The notes beneath the pieces were generated by a model. It saw only the letters and a program-made list of their open reading frames with translations, did no database searches and was not told the origin of the DNA. From Halapricum hydrolyticum (GTDB lineage: Archaea; Halobacteriota; Halobacteria; Halobacteriales; Haloarculaceae), in assembly GCA_025517565.1 (NCBI GenBank), contig JAOPKD010000002.1, positions 248,001 to 312,000 on the forward strand: DNA of 64,000 nt, written 5' to 3'. Shown piece by piece: positions 1 through 8,488 of this stretch (positions are counted from its first letter, which is position 1; every line of letters begins with the position of its first letter). The translations under genes were made by a program, and so were the position numbers.

Positions 1-169
1 TCGACAGTGCCGTCACGGCCCCCAACAGCAGCGGCAGCGCGACGAGTACCGAGAGGTGCACCAGGTTGCGCGTGTTCTCGATCCACCGGTGAAACGTCCT
101 GATCTCCCCGCGGACCAGCCTGAAGAGCCGCCTCCGGAGTCCTCGCACGCGTTCGACCGGGCCTGGCAT
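1..169 (-). CDS. Partial membrane protein, N-terminus only (possibly ClC chloride channel)
   Basis: The first 56 residues are visible and the gene runs off the left edge of the window. The start is an ATG at 169-167. The protein opens with an Arg-rich cytoplasmic stretch (MPGPVERVRGLRRRLF), then HRWIENTRN, then a hydrophobic segment from about residue 38 (VHLSVLVALPLLLGAV). This arrangement recalls haloarchaeal ClC-family chloride channel N-termini, but too little is present to prove the family. It is transcribed in the same direction as the uridine phosphorylase gene upstream of it, with about 95 bp between them. Confidence 0.45.
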   Translation of the reverse strand, partial: MPGPVERVRGLRRRLFRLVRGEIRTFHRWIENTRNLVHLSVLVALPLLLGAVTALS

Positions 170-265
170 GACTTACCGTCCGAACCACCTACAGGGACAA
201 AAAATCCGCGGCCCCGTTCCGCGCGGGCCTCACACGTGCCGGCCGTATCACGACGGTGTCCCGCG

Positions 266-1006
266 CTACAGTTCCACGGCGGCTTCGAGTGCGATCTCGA
301 TCGCCCGTTCGACGTTGTTCTTGGCCTTCTCCGGCAGTTCTTCTGCTTCGGTTTCGCCTTTCTGGATTCCCTCGACGAGGTTGCCGTCGACAGTGCAGAT
401 CGCACCTGCGGCCAGTCCTTTCCGGCGCGCGAGCGTGAACAGCGCGGCCGCCTCCATCTCGACGGCCAGCAGCCCGGCAGCCTCCCAGGCGTCGACGTAC
501 TCCGCTGTTTCGGCGTAGAACGCGTCGTCGGTCGCGATCGGGCCGACGTGGACGGTCCCGCCGGTCGTCTCGTCTTCGATCCGTTCGGCGGCCTCGGCCA
601 GCCCCGAAAGCGCGTCATAATCCGGAACGGCGGGGACGGTCGCCGACTCGTAGCGTTTGGTCGTCCCCTCGTCCTTGGCCGCGCCCGTGGCGACGATCAT
701 GTCGCCGATCTCGATGCCCGACTGAAGTGCGCCGGTCGTCCCCACGCGGAGGACGGTCTCGACGCCTACCGCGGCCAGTTCTTCGACGGCGATCGCGGCC
801 GAGGGGCTGCCGATACCGGTCGAACAGATCGTCAGCGGCCGTCCCTCGTAAGTGGCGTTGACGACCCTGTACTCACGATTCTCGGCGACGAGCTCGACGT
901 CTTCGCAGTGATCGGCGATGCGATCGACGCGGCCGGGATCGCCCGGCACGAGCGCCAGGTCGTGAACGTCGCCCGCTTCGACGAGCAAGTGTGGCTGTTT
1001 GGCCAT
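266..1006 (-). CDS. udp: Uridine phosphorylase (nucleoside phosphorylase family)
   Basis: The 246-aa protein belongs to the PNP/UDP phosphorylase family, which splits uridine and phosphate into uracil and ribose-1-phosphate in the cytoplasm for nucleoside salvage. Family features seen are the phosphate-site region GIGSPSAAIAVEEL near residue 65, the VGTTGALQ stretch near 88, and the nucleoside-binding EMEAAALF motif near 185. The start is placed at MAKQPHLL; a Met nine codons upstream is possible but would lie in the divergent promoter region. Substrate preference among nucleosides cannot be fixed from sequence. The gene is divergent from the AEC transporter, and rpiA lies nearby, which fits pentose salvage. 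Confidence 0.85.
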   Translation of the reverse strand: MAKQPHLLVEAGDVHDLALVPGDPGRVDRIADHCEDVELVAENREYRVVNATYEGRPLTICSTGIGSPSAAIAVEELAAVGVETVLRVGTTGALQSGIEIGDMIVATGAAKDEGTTKRYESATVPAVPDYDALSGLAEAAERIEDETTGGTVHVGPIATDDAFYAETAEYVDAWEAAGLLAVEMEAAALFTLARRKGLAAGAICTVDGNLVEGIQKGETEAEELPEKAKNNVERAIEIALEAAVEL

Positions 1007-1134
1007 GTCTCGCGGTGGGTGCTCGGGGGACAAAAATCGGATCGATCCGCGACGCCCGATTCGCGGATCGCTCCGGAACGTACGAGCCCGAACGATTCAC
1101 AACGCACAAGCACTCCCCGCAGCGACTCTCGTTT

Positions 1135-2130
1135 GTGTCACCAGTCGATTCGGGACTGCTGTCGATCTTCGCGACCGCCATCGCGCCGATCATCGCCATC
1201 GCCGCAGTCGGGTACGCGCTCGGCCGGACGCAGGACGTCGACGCCGGGCCGCTGAACACGATCACCGTCTACGTGCTCGCGCCGGCGCTGGTCTTTCACA
1301 GCGTCGCGACCACCCCGCTGGGCGGGGAGACGCTGCTGTGGCTGGCGATCGGCGTCACGGGGTTCACCCTGACAATGGCCGCCCTCGCCCAGGGGATCGG
1401 GCGGCTCGCGGGCGAGACCGAGCCTCTGCTCGGTGCGTTCGTACTGGTGAGTTCGTTCGGCAACGCCGGCAACTACGGCATCCCGCTGTCGGATTTCGCC
1501 TTCGGTTCGGTCGGTCGCTCGACGGCCGTCCTGTACATCGTCGTCCAGAGCGTCCTGTTGTACACGCTCGGGGTCTATCTCACCGCCCGCGGCCGCGACG
1601 AGAGCGCGCTCGCGGGCGTTCGGCGGGTCTTCTCGATCCCGCTCGTCTACGCTGTGGTCGTCGGGCTGGTCGCGGGCTCGCTTGGACTGTTGCCGCCTGC
1701 CGAGAGCGCGATCATGGAGACGGTCGGCATGGTCGGCAACGCCTCGATTCCCGTGATGTTGCTGTTGCTCGGGATCCAGCTGTCGAACGCCGAGCTCGGG
1801 GCCGCACTGGGCAGCGTCGTCCGGGCGAACGCCCTGAAGATGGTGGTCGCCCCGGTCGTCGCCGTCGGCGTCGCGCTTCTGTCGCTTGCGGCGTTTGCCA
1901 GACTCGGGCTCCAGGGCCCGCAGGCGACCGTCGCTCGAGTGTTCGTCCTCGAATGTGCGACGCCGGCTGCCGTGACGCCACTGATCCTCGTGGGCGAGTT
2001 CTCCGGCGGTTCGGTCGACGGCGTCACGCCGGAATCGTACGTCTCGACGGTCGTGTTCACCTCGACGCTCGTCTCGATCCCCACGCTGACCGCCCTGATC
2101 GCGATCCTGCAGTCCGGGATCGTTCTCTAG
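1135..2130 (+). CDS. AEC family transporter (auxin efflux carrier type)
   Basis: A 331-aa integral membrane protein with about ten hydrophobic segments in two halves, typical of the AEC/BASS-like permease family that exports or facilitates organic anions. Recognisable family stretches are FGNAGNYGIPLSDFAFG near residue 112 and the matching second-half motif ATPAAVTPLILVGEF near 283. The frame is open further upstream, but the added residues are hydrophilic and not membrane-like, so a GTG at 1135 (VSPVDSGLLSIFATAI) is preferred as start. The substrate is unknown. The gene is divergent from udp and convergent with rpiA, leaving only about 15 bp between the stops. Confidence 0.8.
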   Translation: MSPVDSGLLSIFATAIAPIIAIAAVGYALGRTQDVDAGPLNTITVYVLAPALVFHSVATTPLGGETLLWLAIGVTGFTLTMAALAQGIGRLAGETEPLLGAFVLVSSFGNAGNYGIPLSDFAFGSVGRSTAVLYIVVQSVLLYTLGVYLTARGRDESALAGVRRVFSIPLVYAVVVGLVAGSLGLLPPAESAIMETVGMVGNASIPVMLLLLGIQLSNAELGAALGSVVRANALKMVVAPVVAVGVALLSLAAFARLGLQGPQATVARVFVLECATPAAVTPLILVGEFSGGSVDGVTPESYVSTVVFTSTLVSIPTLTALIAILQSGIVL

Positions 2131-2145
2131 AGCGCGGGTTTGTCA

Positions 2146-2832
2146 CTACAGCTCCGTCACGCGAACGCCATCGTCAGTCCCGCAGTGGATCTCGTCGGCC
2201 AGTTCGACGAACAGGCCGTGTTCGAGCACGCCAGGTAGTGCCGAGAGAGCTCTCGCGAGCCCCGCTGGATCCTCGATCGTCCCGAAGTCACAGTCCAGCA
2301 CGAGGTTGCCGTTGTCGGTGACGACCGGGCCGTCCTTGCGTTCGGCCGCCCGGAGCTGTGGGTCGCCACCGAGATCGGCTACCGTCTCGGCGACCGTGCG
2401 ACGGGCGTCCGGGAGCACCTCGATCGGTACTGGATGGTCGAGGGCGTCCGCCTCCTTCGTCGGATCGACGACGACGAGCAGCCGGTCGGCGGCAGCGTCG
2501 ACCAGCTTCTCGCGGGTGTGCGCCGCGCCACCGCCCTTGATAAGCGTCCCGTCGGCGACCTGATCGGCCCCGTCGATCGCAAGGTCGGGCGTCGCGTCTT
2601 CGAGGGTCGTCAGTGGAATCCCGACTTCGCGGGCCAGCTGTCGCGACTGGTAGGAGGTCGGGACGCCCTCGATGTCCAGGCCGGCGTCGACGCGCCTGCC
2701 GAGTTCGCGGATCGCGTAGGCGGTCGTGCTTCCGGTTCCGAGGCCGACGACCATCCCGTCCGAGACGGCGTCGACCGCCGACTCGCCCGCGGCGCGCTTC
2801 TGCTCGTCCGTGCCTCCGCGTTTCATACTCAT
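2146..2832 (-). CDS. rpiA: Ribose-5-phosphate isomerase A
   Basis: A 228-aa cytoplasmic enzyme interconverting ribose-5-phosphate and ribulose-5-phosphate, supplying ribose phosphate for nucleotides where the oxidative pentose pathway is absent. Family motifs are clear: the phosphate loop [12 protein letters not shown] near residue 31, the DGADQV segment with catalytic Asp residues near 90, and the [15 protein letters not shown] stretch carrying the catalytic Lys. Length matches the RpiA family. The first Met (MSMKRGG) or the Met two codons on are equally plausible starts. It is monocistronic as seen and divergent from the small coiled-coil gene before smc. Confidence 0.93.
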   Translation of the reverse strand: MSMKRGGTDEQKRAAGESAVDAVSDGMVVGLGTGSTTAYAIRELGRRVDAGLDIEGVPTSYQSRQLAREVGIPLTTLEDATPDLAIDGADQVADGTLIKGGGAAHTREKLVDAAADRLLVVVDPTKEADALDHPVPIEVLPDARRTVAETVADLGGDPQLRAAERKDGPVVTDNGNLVLDCDFGTIEDPAGLARALSALPGVLEHGLFVELADEIHCGTDDGVRVTEL

Positions 2833-2935
2833 TGGGGCGAGCGGTATCCGGAAAAGCGTTCGCGTCTGCGATCGTATCAGCTGCTATGTGTATGTCTGAC
2901 GTAAGTTTATGCGGGCGGGGATGTGTGATAGGGAT

Positions 2936-3214
2936 ATGTGCGGCAATCGCGTCGAAGAGCTCGAAGAGCAGGTCAATCAACTCCAGGCAACTGTCGACGG
3001 GCTGACGGACGAGCTGGTCGAGTGTAAGGTTCGCATTCGGGAACTGGAAAACGCCGTCGACGCCGATATGGGATTCAGTCCGGCCTCGGAGGGGACCGAT
3101 TCCGACACGAGAGAGACATCGGCCGAAGAATCTAACACCGAGGAAACCGATCCAACGGACGAACAGGGCGAAGAGCTGGAGACGGACGGCGATTCGGACA
3201 TCATCATCGCATGA
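2936..3214 (+). CDS. Small coiled-coil protein upstream of smc (DUF7518-like)
   Basis: A 92-aa protein of unknown function. Residues 3-45 form a predicted coiled coil (RVEELEEQVNQLQATV and following heptads); the remainder is a Glu/Asp/Ser/Thr-rich acidic tail ending DIIIA. The start is taken at MCGNR; an in-frame ATG at 2909 would add nine residues. Short proteins with this N-terminal coil are conserved in haloarchaea. It lies about 130 bp upstream of smc in the same direction, so a link to chromosome organisation is possible but is inference from position only. The A/T-rich stretch around 2903-2909 could be part of its promoter. Confidence 0.65.
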   Translation: MCGNRVEELEEQVNQLQATVDGLTDELVECKVRIRELENAVDADMGFSPASEGTDSDTRETSAEESNTEETDPTDEQGEELETDGDSDIIIA

Positions 3215-3341
3215 TACGAACGACCGTACGTCCCTTCCGAACCGACCGCACGTCTGGATGCGGTCGGGCCGGTACATCGGTACACCAGTCCGTATGACGC
3301 CATCGGGTGCCCAACCGGCGTCCGCGGAGAGTTGACCCCCC

Positions 3342-6300
3342 ATGCACATCAAAGAGCTCGTACTCGACGACTTCAAGAGCTTCGGTCGGAAGACGCGAAT
3401 CCCCTTCTACGAGGACTTCACCACGATCAGCGGCCCGAACGGCTCGGGCAAGTCTAACATCATCGACGCCGTGCTGTTCGCGCTCGGACTCGCCCGGACC
3501 TCGGGCATTCGCGCCGAGAAACTGACCGACCTCATCTACAATCCCGGCCACCAGGACGGCAGCGTCGAGACGGCTGGCGAACGCGAGGCCAGCGTCGAGG
3601 TCGTACTGGACAACGCCGACCGGACCCTGGAGCGGTCGCAGGTCGTCAACGCCGCCGGGACCGACAAGATCGGCGAGATCGACGAGATCACGATCAAACG
3701 CCGCGTCAAGGAAACCGACGACAACTACTACTCGTATTACTACATCAACGGTCGGTCGGTCAACCTCTCTGACATCCAGGACCTGCTCGCACAGGCGGGC
3801 GTCACGCCCGAGGGGTACAACGTCGTCATGCAGGGCGACGTGACCGAGATCATCAACATGACCCCACACGCCCGCCGCAAGATCATCGACGAGATTGCGG
3901 GCGTCGCGGAGTTCGACGCGAAAAAGGAGGACGCCTTCGAGGAACTGGAGGTCGTCGAGGACCGGATCGAGGAAGCCGACCTCCGGATCGAGGAGAAGCA
4001 GGACCGGCTTGACCAGCTCGAGGACGAACGGGAGACTGCGCTCGAATACCAGGAGTTGCGCGACCAGAAAGAAGAGTACGAAGGCTATCGGCGGGCGGCC
4101 GAACTGGAGGACAAGCGAGACGATCTCTCGGAGGTGCGCGATGAGATCGACGAGCGAGAGTCCGAACTCGCGGAGTTGCAGGCCGAACTCGACGAACGGG
4201 AGGGCAAGGTCGTCCGGCTGGAGGACGAACTGGCCGAACTCAACCGCGAGATCGAACGCAAGGGCGAAGACGAGCAACTCCAGCTCAAACGCGAGATCGA
4301 GGAGGTCAAAGGCGAGATCTCCCGGCTGGAGGACAAGATCGGCACTGCCGAGGAGAAACTGGAAGACGCCGAAAACGAGCGTCGGCAGGCGTTCGTCGAG
4401 ATCGATCGCAAGCAGGAGACGATCGACGATCTGGAGAGCGAGATCCGCGAGATCAAGGTCAACAAGTCCTCGCTGATGGCCGAGATCCAGGAAAAGGAGG
4501 CCGAACTGCAGTCGGTCGAAGCCGAGATCGAGGAGCTGGGCGAGGAGTTCGAGGACGTTCGCGAGGAGCTGGAGTCCCGGAAAGAGAGGCTCGCGGCGGC
4601 CGAATCCGAGCGCAACGACCTCCAGCACGAACAGGATCGGCTGCTCGACGAGGCGCGGCGACGCTCGAACGACCAGCGCGAGAAAGAACAGGCCATCGAG
4701 GAGGCCGAGGCCAGGATCCCCGAGATCGAGGCCGAACTCGAAGACCTGCGAGCGGAACTCGAGAAGGCCGAGAAGAACCGCGAGACGATCACCGAAGTCG
4801 TCGCCGATCTCACCCAGGAGAAGCGCGAACTGCAGTCGGACCTCGAATCCATCGAGGACGAGATCAGCGCCAAACAGCAGGAGTACGCCCAGCTGGAGGC
4901 GAAAGCCGACGACAGCGGTGACAGCTCCTACGGCCGGGCGGTGACGACGATCCTCAACGCCGACAAGGCGGGCGTCCACGGGACGGTCGCCCAGCTGGGC
5001 AGCGTCAGCGGAACGTACGCGACTGCCTGTGAAACAGCTGCAGGAGGACGGATGGCACACGTCGTGGTCGACGACGACGGCGTCGGCCAGCAATGCATCG
5101 AGTACCTCAAATCTCGCAACGCCGGGCGAGCTACCTTCCTGCCGATCACGAAGATGCAACACCGGTCGCTGCCCGGCAAGCCCGACCATCCGGGTGTGGT
5201 CGATTTCGCTTACAATCTCGTGGATTTCGACAGCGAGTACGCGCCGGTCTTCTCGTACGTGCTGGGCGATACGCTCGTCGTCGAGGACATGGAGACCGCC
5301 CGCGAGTTGATGGGCGAGTTCCGGCTGGTGACTCTGGAAGGCGATCTGGTCGAGAAGAGCGGTGCGATGACCGGCGGCTCCCAGAGCGGCTCTCGCTATT
5401 CGTTCGCGGGCAGCGAGGGGAAACTCGAACGGGTCGCCCAGCAGATCAACGATCTCGAAGACCAGCGCCAGGACGTCCGTAGCGACATCCGTGACGCTGA
5501 GGACCGTCTGGAAGACGCTCGCGACCGCAAGTCCGACGCCGCAGAGCAGGTCCGGGACATCGAGGCCGAGATCGAGAAGCGCGAGGACGAACGCGAGGGG
5601 GTCCGCGAGGAGATCGCCGACCTCGAAGACGACCTCGAAGCGATCGAGGCCGAACGCGAGGAGGTCTCCGAGCGGATGGACGAGATCGAGGCCGACATCG
5701 AAGCGAAGGAAGCCGAGATCGAGGAGATCGAGGCCGACATCGCGGAGCTCGAAGCGGAGATCGAGGACTCCGAGCTACCCGACCTCACCGACGAGGCAGA
5801 GGCGATTCAGGCGGAAATCGACGAGCTGCAGGATCAGGCCGACGAGCTGGACGCCGACCTGAACGAGAAGCAACTGGAGAAAGAGTACGCCGAGGACGCC
5901 ATCGAGGATCTCCACGAGAGAATCGAGACGGCACAGAACCGCAAGGCAGACCGCCAGAAGGAGATCGCCGAACTGGAGAGCAAGATCGAGGACCAGGAGG
6001 GGGTCCTGGCAAAAAAGGAGGCCGCGGTCGAGGACCTCGAAGACGAGCTGGCCGATCTCAAGGACGACCGCGAGGACCTCCGCGAGGATCTCCGGGCGGC
6101 CAAAGACGCGCGAGACGAGCAGAAAGAGGCCGTCGATAGAGTCCAGAGTGACCTCGACTCCCTGGAAGAGACGGCAGAGCGCCTCGACTGGGAGATCGAG
6201 GAGCTCGAAAGCGAGGTCGGCGACTACGACCCCGAGGAGATCCCGGATCACCACACGGTCGAGTCGGAGATCGGTCGTCTGGAGAGCGAGATGGAGGCGC

Positions 6301-6914
6301 TGGAACCGGTCAACATGCTCGCGATCGAGGAATACGATAACGTCCAGGCCGATCTCGACGAGCTGGAGGAGAAACGCGCCACGCTCCAGGAGGAGGCCGA
6401 CGGAATCCGCGAGCGGATCGCGACCTACGAGGCTCGCAAGAAGGAGACGTTCATGGAGGCGTTCGAGTCGATCAACGACCACTTCGAGTCGATCTTCGAG
6501 CGCCTCTCGAACGGAACGGGCCACCTCTATCTCGAAAACGAGGACGATCCCTTCGACGGCGGATTGACGATGAAGGCCCAGCCCGGCGACAAGCCGATCC
6601 AGCGGCTCAACGCCATGAGCGGCGGCGAGAAGTCCCTGACCGCACTCGCATTCATCTTCGCGATCCAGCGCCACAACCCGGCACCGTTCTACGCGCTCGA
6701 CGAGATCGACGCGTTCCTCGACGCGGCCAACGCCGATCGGGTCGGCGAGATGGTCGACGAGCTCGCCGGCGACGCTCAGTTCATCGTCGTCTCCCATCGC
6801 TCGGCGCTGCTCGAGCGGTCCGAGCGAGCGATCGGCGTCACGATGCAACAGGACAACGTCTCGGCGGTGACCGGGATCGACCTGAGTGCTGGAGGTGTTC
6901 CTGCTGATGACTAG
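3342..6914 (+). CDS. smc: Chromosome segregation protein SMC
   Basis: A 1190-aa SMC ATPase, full length for the family, which dimerises and organises or loops DNA together with the kleisin ScpA encoded next. Order of parts: N-terminal ATPase lobe with Walker A GPNGSGKSN near residue 31; a long coiled coil (about 165-515); a hinge around 525-670 (GRAVTTILNADKAGVHGTVA onward, with GGRMAHVVVDDD); a return coiled coil (about 680-1020); and the C-terminal lobe with the ABC signature LNAMSGGEKSL near 1090 and Walker B FYALDEIDAFLD near 1115. The coiled coils are very acidic, as expected in haloarchaea. The start at MHIKELVLDDFKSFG is the standard SMC N-terminus. Confidence 0.97.
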   Translation: MHIKELVLDDFKSFGRKTRIPFYEDFTTISGPNGSGKSNIIDAVLFALGLARTSGIRAEKLTDLIYNPGHQDGSVETAGEREASVEVVLDNADRTLERSQVVNAAGTDKIGEIDEITIKRRVKETDDNYYSYYYINGRSVNLSDIQDLLAQAGVTPEGYNVVMQGDVTEIINMTPHARRKIIDEIAGVAEFDAKKEDAFEELEVVEDRIEEADLRIEEKQDRLDQLEDERETALEYQELRDQKEEYEGYRRAAELEDKRDDLSEVRDEIDERESELAELQAELDEREGKVVRLEDELAELNREIERKGEDEQLQLKREIEEVKGEISRLEDKIGTAEEKLEDAENERRQAFVEIDRKQETIDDLESEIREIKVNKSSLMAEIQEKEAELQSVEAEIEELGEEFEDVREELESRKERLAAAESERNDLQHEQDRLLDEARRRSNDQREKEQAIEEAEARIPEIEAELEDLRAELEKAEKNRETITEVVADLTQEKRELQSDLESIEDEISAKQQEYAQLEAKADDSGDSSYGRAVTTILNADKAGVHGTVAQLGSVSGTYATACETAAGGRMAHVVVDDDGVGQQCIEYLKSRNAGRATFLPITKMQHRSLPGKPDHPGVVDFAYNLVDFDSEYAPVFSYVLGDTLVVEDMETARELMGEFRLVTLEGDLVEKSGAMTGGSQSGSRYSFAGSEGKLERVAQQINDLEDQRQDVRSDIRDAEDRLEDARDRKSDAAEQVRDIEAEIEKREDEREGVREEIADLEDDLEAIEAEREEVSERMDEIEADIEAKEAEIEEIEADIAELEAEIEDSELPDLTDEAEAIQAEIDELQDQADELDADLNEKQLEKEYAEDAIEDLHERIETAQNRKADRQKEIAELESKIEDQEGVLAKKEAAVEDLEDELADLKDDREDLREDLRAAKDARDEQKEAVDRVQSDLDSLEETAERLDWEIEELESEVGDYDPEEIPDHHTVESEIGRLESEMEALEPVNMLAIEEYDNVQADLDELEEKRATLQEEADGIRERIATYEARKKETFMEAFESINDHFESIFERLSNGTGHLYLENEDDPFDGGLTMKAQPGDKPIQRLNAMSGGEKSLTALAFIFAIQRHNPAPFYALDEIDAFLDAANADRVGEMVDELAGDAQFIVVSHRSALLERSERAIGVTMQQDNVSAVTGIDLSAGGVPADD

Positions 6915-7225
6915 GGAGACGCGAACGGCAGTGAGCGTCTCCGACAGTCGAGCGGGGAACGGAGTGACCCGCGAGACTAGCGAGGATCTGAACAAAGTGA
7001 AGATCCTCGAAAGGGCGAGCGGGGAGGAGTACCGACCCGCGAGCAGGGAGACGCGAACGGCAGTGAGCGTCTCCGACAATCGAGCGGGGAGAGCGAGACG
7101 CGACTGTCAGGAGCGTCTCGGACGCGAGCGGGGAGAGGATCGACCCGCGAGCGAAGCGACCCGCGATAGCGAGGATCTGAACAAAGTGAAGATCCTCGAA
7201 AAGAGCGGCGAATCGGAGGTGAACC
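6915..7225 (+). repeat. Array of related stem-loops in the smc-scpA gap
   Basis: This 311-bp gap holds at least six perfect hairpins at 6916-6941, 6952-6972, 6982-7008, 7048-7073, 7095-7119 and 7171-7197. Their stems differ (GAGACGC three times, GCGGG once, GAGGATCT twice) but five of the six share an 11-12 nt loop of form GAACnn(n)AGTGA. HP5 has the variant loop GACTGTCAGGA. A further loop-like motif, GAGCGAAGCGA, sits at 7149-7159 without a self-complementary flank. The stretch 6917-6958 is repeated almost exactly at 7049-7090. A reading frame stays open across it, but its content is only repeats and I do not treat it as a gene. The region must be transcribed if smc and scpA are one operon. 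Confidence 0.85.
7215..7222 (+). promoter_or_regulatory. Strong Shine-Dalgarno for scpA
   Basis: GGAGGTGA, a near-perfect complement of the 16S 3' end, lies three bases before the ATG at 7226. It fixes the scpA start and indicates translation from a leadered or polycistronic message. Confidence 0.7.
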
Positions 7226-8152
7226 ATGACTGACGACGAGATTCCACTGGACATCACAGGTCACGAGACGCGAGACGGGACCGACGACGGGACAAGCCTC
7301 CCCGACGGCGGCACGAGCGTCGTCGCGGGCGGCGAGTCGGGCAGTCCCGGCGGGCCGCCAGGGCCGGACGGAGCAAGCGAGAGCGACGACACCGAACCGG
7401 TCGAAGTGCTCGTCCAACTGGCCGAAGACGGCGAGATCGACCCCTGGGACATCGACGTCGTCCGGGTGACGGACAAGTTCCTCGACGCGCTCGAAGAGGC
7501 GGATCTGCGGACCTCCGGTCGGGCGCTGTTCTACGCGAGCGTGCTCGTGCGCATGAAAAGCGACGCCCTGCTGGAGGACGACGGTCCCGAGCAAGAGCCA
7601 GTTGCAGACGAACCGTGGGTCGAGCCGCTCGGCGAGGAGGAGTTAGGCGTCGATCCCTTCGACCAACTCGACGCCGAGATCGACCGCCGGCTCGAACGCA
7701 AGCGCGCCCGGGGCATGCCCCAGACGCTGGACGAACTCGTCCACGAACTGCGCGATGCCGAGCGGGACACCTGGTGGAAGGAATCCCGGGAGTACGACAC
7801 CAGCGACTCGCCCCAGGGCTACCAGCGCGGGACCCAGCAACTCGACTACCGGACTGCAGACGACCTTCGGATGGACGAGGAGCCGACCGCGGCCGAAGTG
7901 ACGGGAACGGCCCACGCCGAAAACATCGACGAGATCATCGATAGCGTCGAACGATCGCTCCGCGAGCAGTACGACGCCGGCCGGTCTGAAGTCCTCTATC
8001 GCGAGATCGGCGACGTCGGCGGCTCCCGGGTCGAGACGTTCCTCGGACTGCTCTTTCTGGCCCATCGGGGTGAAGTACGACTCTCACAGGACGACCTCTT
8101 CGGGGACCTCTGGATCCGGAATCCCGATGCTGCCGAGACCGCGTCGGACTGA
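7226..8152 (+). CDS. scpA: Segregation and condensation protein A (kleisin)
   Basis: A 308-aa kleisin that would bridge the SMC heads. After a low-complexity Gly/Asp/Ser-rich N-terminus (about 1-45), the ScpA core starts at EPVEVLVQLAEDGEIDPWDI, followed by VVRVTDKFLDAL and a Leu-rich SMC-neck-binding helix (RTSGRALFYASVLVRMKSDAL). The C-terminal winged-helix region near 240-300 includes TFLGLLFLAHRGEVRLSQD, which would contact the other SMC head. The start is fixed by the strong Shine-Dalgarno. No scpB gene follows; the next gene is the convergent coxC. The N-terminal extension is longer than in bacterial ScpA. Confidence 0.92.
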   Translation: MTDDEIPLDITGHETRDGTDDGTSLPDGGTSVVAGGESGSPGGPPGPDGASESDDTEPVEVLVQLAEDGEIDPWDIDVVRVTDKFLDALEEADLRTSGRALFYASVLVRMKSDALLEDDGPEQEPVADEPWVEPLGEEELGVDPFDQLDAEIDRRLERKRARGMPQTLDELVHELRDAERDTWWKESREYDTSDSPQGYQRGTQQLDYRTADDLRMDEEPTAAEVTGTAHAENIDEIIDSVERSLREQYDAGRSEVLYREIGDVGGSRVETFLGLLFLAHRGEVRLSQDDLFGDLWIRNPDAAETASD

Positions 8153-8488
8153 TACGGATTATTGGAACGATGTCCCGTTCCGAGCGACATATCGGCTGTC
8201 TATGCGGACAGACTGAGGATAATTCAGTAGCGGGCATCGGCTCCCGACTCCGTAGATGGCGTTCGAGTCGCTGCGCACTCTTCGTGGTCCGTTCGAGAGA
8301 AAACCGGGATAGTGCGCCAGTTGACTGGCACGGGGCCGTAGCCGACCGCGGCTCGTGATTCCCCAGCGGTGCCACCCCCAAAGTGGCGTCATCCCCCCAC
8401 GCACGGTCGGCGATCCTTTCCCCTGCGGGTGACACTATCCCTCGTTCCAGTCCGACACCAGGTTACTATAAAATATTTTTGATCGCGA
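8153..8488. other. 336-bp gap between convergent scpA and coxC, no gene recognised
   Basis: I see no credible coding region. The stretch contains small inverted repeats, for example CTGTC/GACAG around 8198-8213 and GCCAC/GTGGC around 8369-8385, and an A/T-rich end (8463-8480) near both stop codons that may serve in termination. Short open frames on both strands lack family features, acidic composition or start signals. Confidence 0.4.

Noticed and set aside
3204..5189. 661-aa open frame antisense to smc
   Set aside because: Leu/Val/Asp-rich translation of the coiled-coil codons on the opposite strand; the SMC product in the sense frame is unmistakable.
6886..7233. 115-aa open frame spanning the smc-scpA gap
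   Set aside because: It overlaps the ends of both genes out of frame and its sequence is only translated hairpin repeats (for example TRETRTAVSVSD twice and SEDLNKVKILE twice).
8170..8358. 62-aa open frame after scpA
   Set aside because: No acidic composition, no family, no start signal; lies in a gap with small inverted repeats.
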